From the NCBI GenBank assembly GCA_016722945.1, contig JAEQMT010000038.1, positions 124,001 to 188,000 of the forward strand: a DNA stretch of 64,000 nt, written 5' to 3'. The notes under the pieces are model-generated. The model did not search any database. It was not told where the DNA came from and worked only from the letters and a program-made list of their open reading frames with translations. Origin of the DNA: Desulfofustis sp. PB-SRB1 (GTDB lineage: Bacteria; Desulfobacterota; Desulfobulbia; Desulfobulbales; Desulfocapsaceae). The translations under genes were made by a program, and so were the position numbers. This document shows positions 63,014 through 64,000 of this stretch, one piece after another (the stretch's first letter is position 1; each line of letters opens with the position of its first letter).

Positions 63014-63334
63014 ATGATCAACTCCCTTCTGCTTACCCTGCTGTTCACCGCGCCGCTTTTTATCGGCGCGGTGCTGCTGGTAAATTTCGCCCGCATACGA
63101 ATGGAAAAGGTGCGCCACACCCGGGGTATCTCCTGTGCCTCCCACGGAACGGAAGCCGGGTGCGGCTGCGCCCCCGCCTGCAGCAAGATATTCCCAGCCT
63201 CTCCAACACCTCTTAGACGCATAGACAAAAGCCACTTATCGGCCAGAACTCCACGGCACAGTCTCCTCGAGAACATCCCCCTGATCTTTCCCAGCCGGCA
63301 ACCGGCGCCAGGCAGTCGTTTGCTCCAGGCATAG
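63014..63334 (+). CDS. nqrM: NqrM-like small Cys-rich membrane protein (DUF539)
   Basis: 106 residues starting 12 bases after nqrF. One membrane segment (SLLLTLLFTAPLFIGAVLLVNFARI) and a Cys cluster (GISCASHGTEAGCGCAPACSK) match the NqrM pattern, thought to deliver iron to the NqrDE site. However the family usually ends after the Cys cluster at about 75 residues; here a further 45 unrelated residues follow, so the real stop may have been lost or the reading frame changed. Confidence 0.7.
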   Translation: MINSLLLTLLFTAPLFIGAVLLVNFARIRMEKVRHTRGISCASHGTEAGCGCAPACSKIFPASPTPLRRIDKSHLSARTPRHSLLENIPLIFPSRQPAPGSRLLQA

Positions 63335-63878
63335 TCGGTTTCCCTGCCTATCGTGAAAAGTACGCCTCCCGCATGTCGGCCGGCACATCACGTGCACCAA
63401 GCACCTGAGCCCCTAAATCAGGAGCGCTTAAATATCTGTATTTATTCACTTTTTTACAAATACAACCAATAAATTGCAGTTATACAGTCGTCCGTATAAG
63501 GTGTGATATTTCGCAAAAAGACGCATGCAGACCTACTGCCACGCACGAAAACAGCCCTTCGTTGTAAGCACTGGAGAACTGAATTCCCAAGTTATACGGC
63601 AGTGTATGACATGGGTATTTCCGAAAAAAGCCGCGCCGCGACCGCTGGATTTTTAATCTTGTCAAGAATCTGTTGGTCATTTACAATGTCACAGGCTCCC
63701 AACTTTCACACGACATTTCGGCTAGTTGTAAACTAGAAGGGCAATAAAGCTCTCGTGATTACAGCAGTAGACGGAAAAGAACACGTTCAGGCTTATATGG
63801 GAAGCCACAGGTAAATTCCCAAGAAAAACCTCTGCGTGATATTATACGTTATCATCTTAAATTGAGTAACTGAATCTT
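63335..63878. other. Intergenic stretch without a recognisable gene
   Basis: About 540 bases. Short ORFs (up to 77 codons) overlap on both strands without domain features. AT-rich sequence at 63430-63490 could hold promoters. No repeat family detected. Confidence 0.4.
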
Positions 63879-64000
63879 ATGAAAATAATCGGATTGATTT
63901 TAATGTTTGGTGGATTTATTTTTGCTGTTCTTAGTCAAATTTACATTATATTCAGTGCCTTTAGGCTTAGATTCTCAGCAGGATTATTTTGTTTACTTGT
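63879..64000 (+). CDS. N-terminus of a small membrane protein (runs off the window)
   Basis: ATG at 63879 opens a frame MKIIGLILMFGGFIFAVLSQIYIIFSAFR... that stays open to the window end and is strongly hydrophobic for the first 27 residues. Only about 40 residues are visible. A true gene start is plausible but no strong ribosome-binding site is present. Confidence 0.5.
   Translation, partial: MKIIGLILMFGGFIFAVLSQIYIIFSAFRLRFSAGLFCLL

Overview
The window looks like a chromosomal segment of a Gram-negative, probably anaerobic or microaerophilic proteobacterium in the broad sense. The gene content (complete Na+-NQR operon with apbE, TRAP transporter, MttB-family methyltransferase, DUF4405 and DUF1272 proteins, many IS elements) would suit a sulfate-reducing Desulfobacterota lineage such as Desulfobulbales. 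That placement is inferred from gene content; there is no rRNA or tRNA in the window.

Region by region. 1-1.05 kb: the C-terminally cut-off end of a GspF inner-membrane platform gene. 1.8-7.3 kb: a defence and toxin-antitoxin (TA) remnant zone. It holds a VapB-like antitoxin with a nonsense-mutated PIN toxin, and a BsuBI/PstI-type restriction-modification locus whose endonuclease gene is split by an IS1634-family element with a clean 6-bp target duplication, while the methyltransferase and a small HTH gene remain intact. 7.5-15.5 kb: a nested IS island. An IS4/IS701-like element is followed by an IS1634-type element, itself split by a three-gene (plus one small ORF) transposon encoding a zinc-ribbon protein, a DDE transposase and an ExeA/TniB-type ATPase; next to it lies a truncated second IS4/IS701-like transposase. 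15.5-16.8 kb: gene debris and a mazEF-like pair with a dead toxin. 17-21 kb: a D-threonine-aldolase-like enzyme with a DctPQM TRAP transporter. 21.2-22.6 kb: an IS3-family element. 22.6-27.3 kb: small metabolic and hypothetical genes.

27.4-36.9 kb: a tightly coupled 11-gene minus-strand operon. It contains an inositol-1-phosphate synthase, a MshA-like GT4 glycosyltransferase, a PIG-L deacetylase, a HAD phosphatase, a GNAT/FemAB-fold acyltransferase, a Gfo/Idh oxidoreductase, two peptidase-S51-like proteins (one carrying a C-terminal tail like that of cysteinyl-tRNA synthetase), an aldo/keto reductase relative with a degraded active site, a membrane-anchored IscU-like protein and an unknown protein. 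Together these resemble a mycothiol-type pathway with unconventional later steps. It is my best candidate for an undescribed system. Its 5' end faces a divergent intergenic region with two 15-bp GGGTAA-N3-CTACCC palindromes.

37-49 kb: ordinary genes (DUF4405 membrane protein, EamA exporter, MoxR ATPase with a frameshifted VWA protein, LysE exporter, DUF457-like membrane hydrolase, Lon substrate-binding-domain protein, GyrI-like protein, a four-gene CUT1 sugar ABC transporter, flavodoxin). 49.8-52.3 kb: a Phd/VapC pair, TrmO, a MntA/HepT pair whose hepT start is cut off by a 165-bp MITE, and an SMR transporter. 52.5-54.5 kb: an intact, nearly identical second copy of the IS1634-type element. 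54.7-63.3 kb: an unrecognised protein, then apbE-nqrABCDEF and a probable nqrM.

Several dispersed intergenic repeat families recur: a 165-bp TA-flanked MITE, a 90-bp GGGGTCAGGTC hairpin, a 139-bp TIR element and two longer palindromic repeats. Some are nested in each other or cut by IS elements. Coordinates for gene starts were adjusted where a ribosome-binding site or family alignment from memory indicated a better start; no database search was possible.
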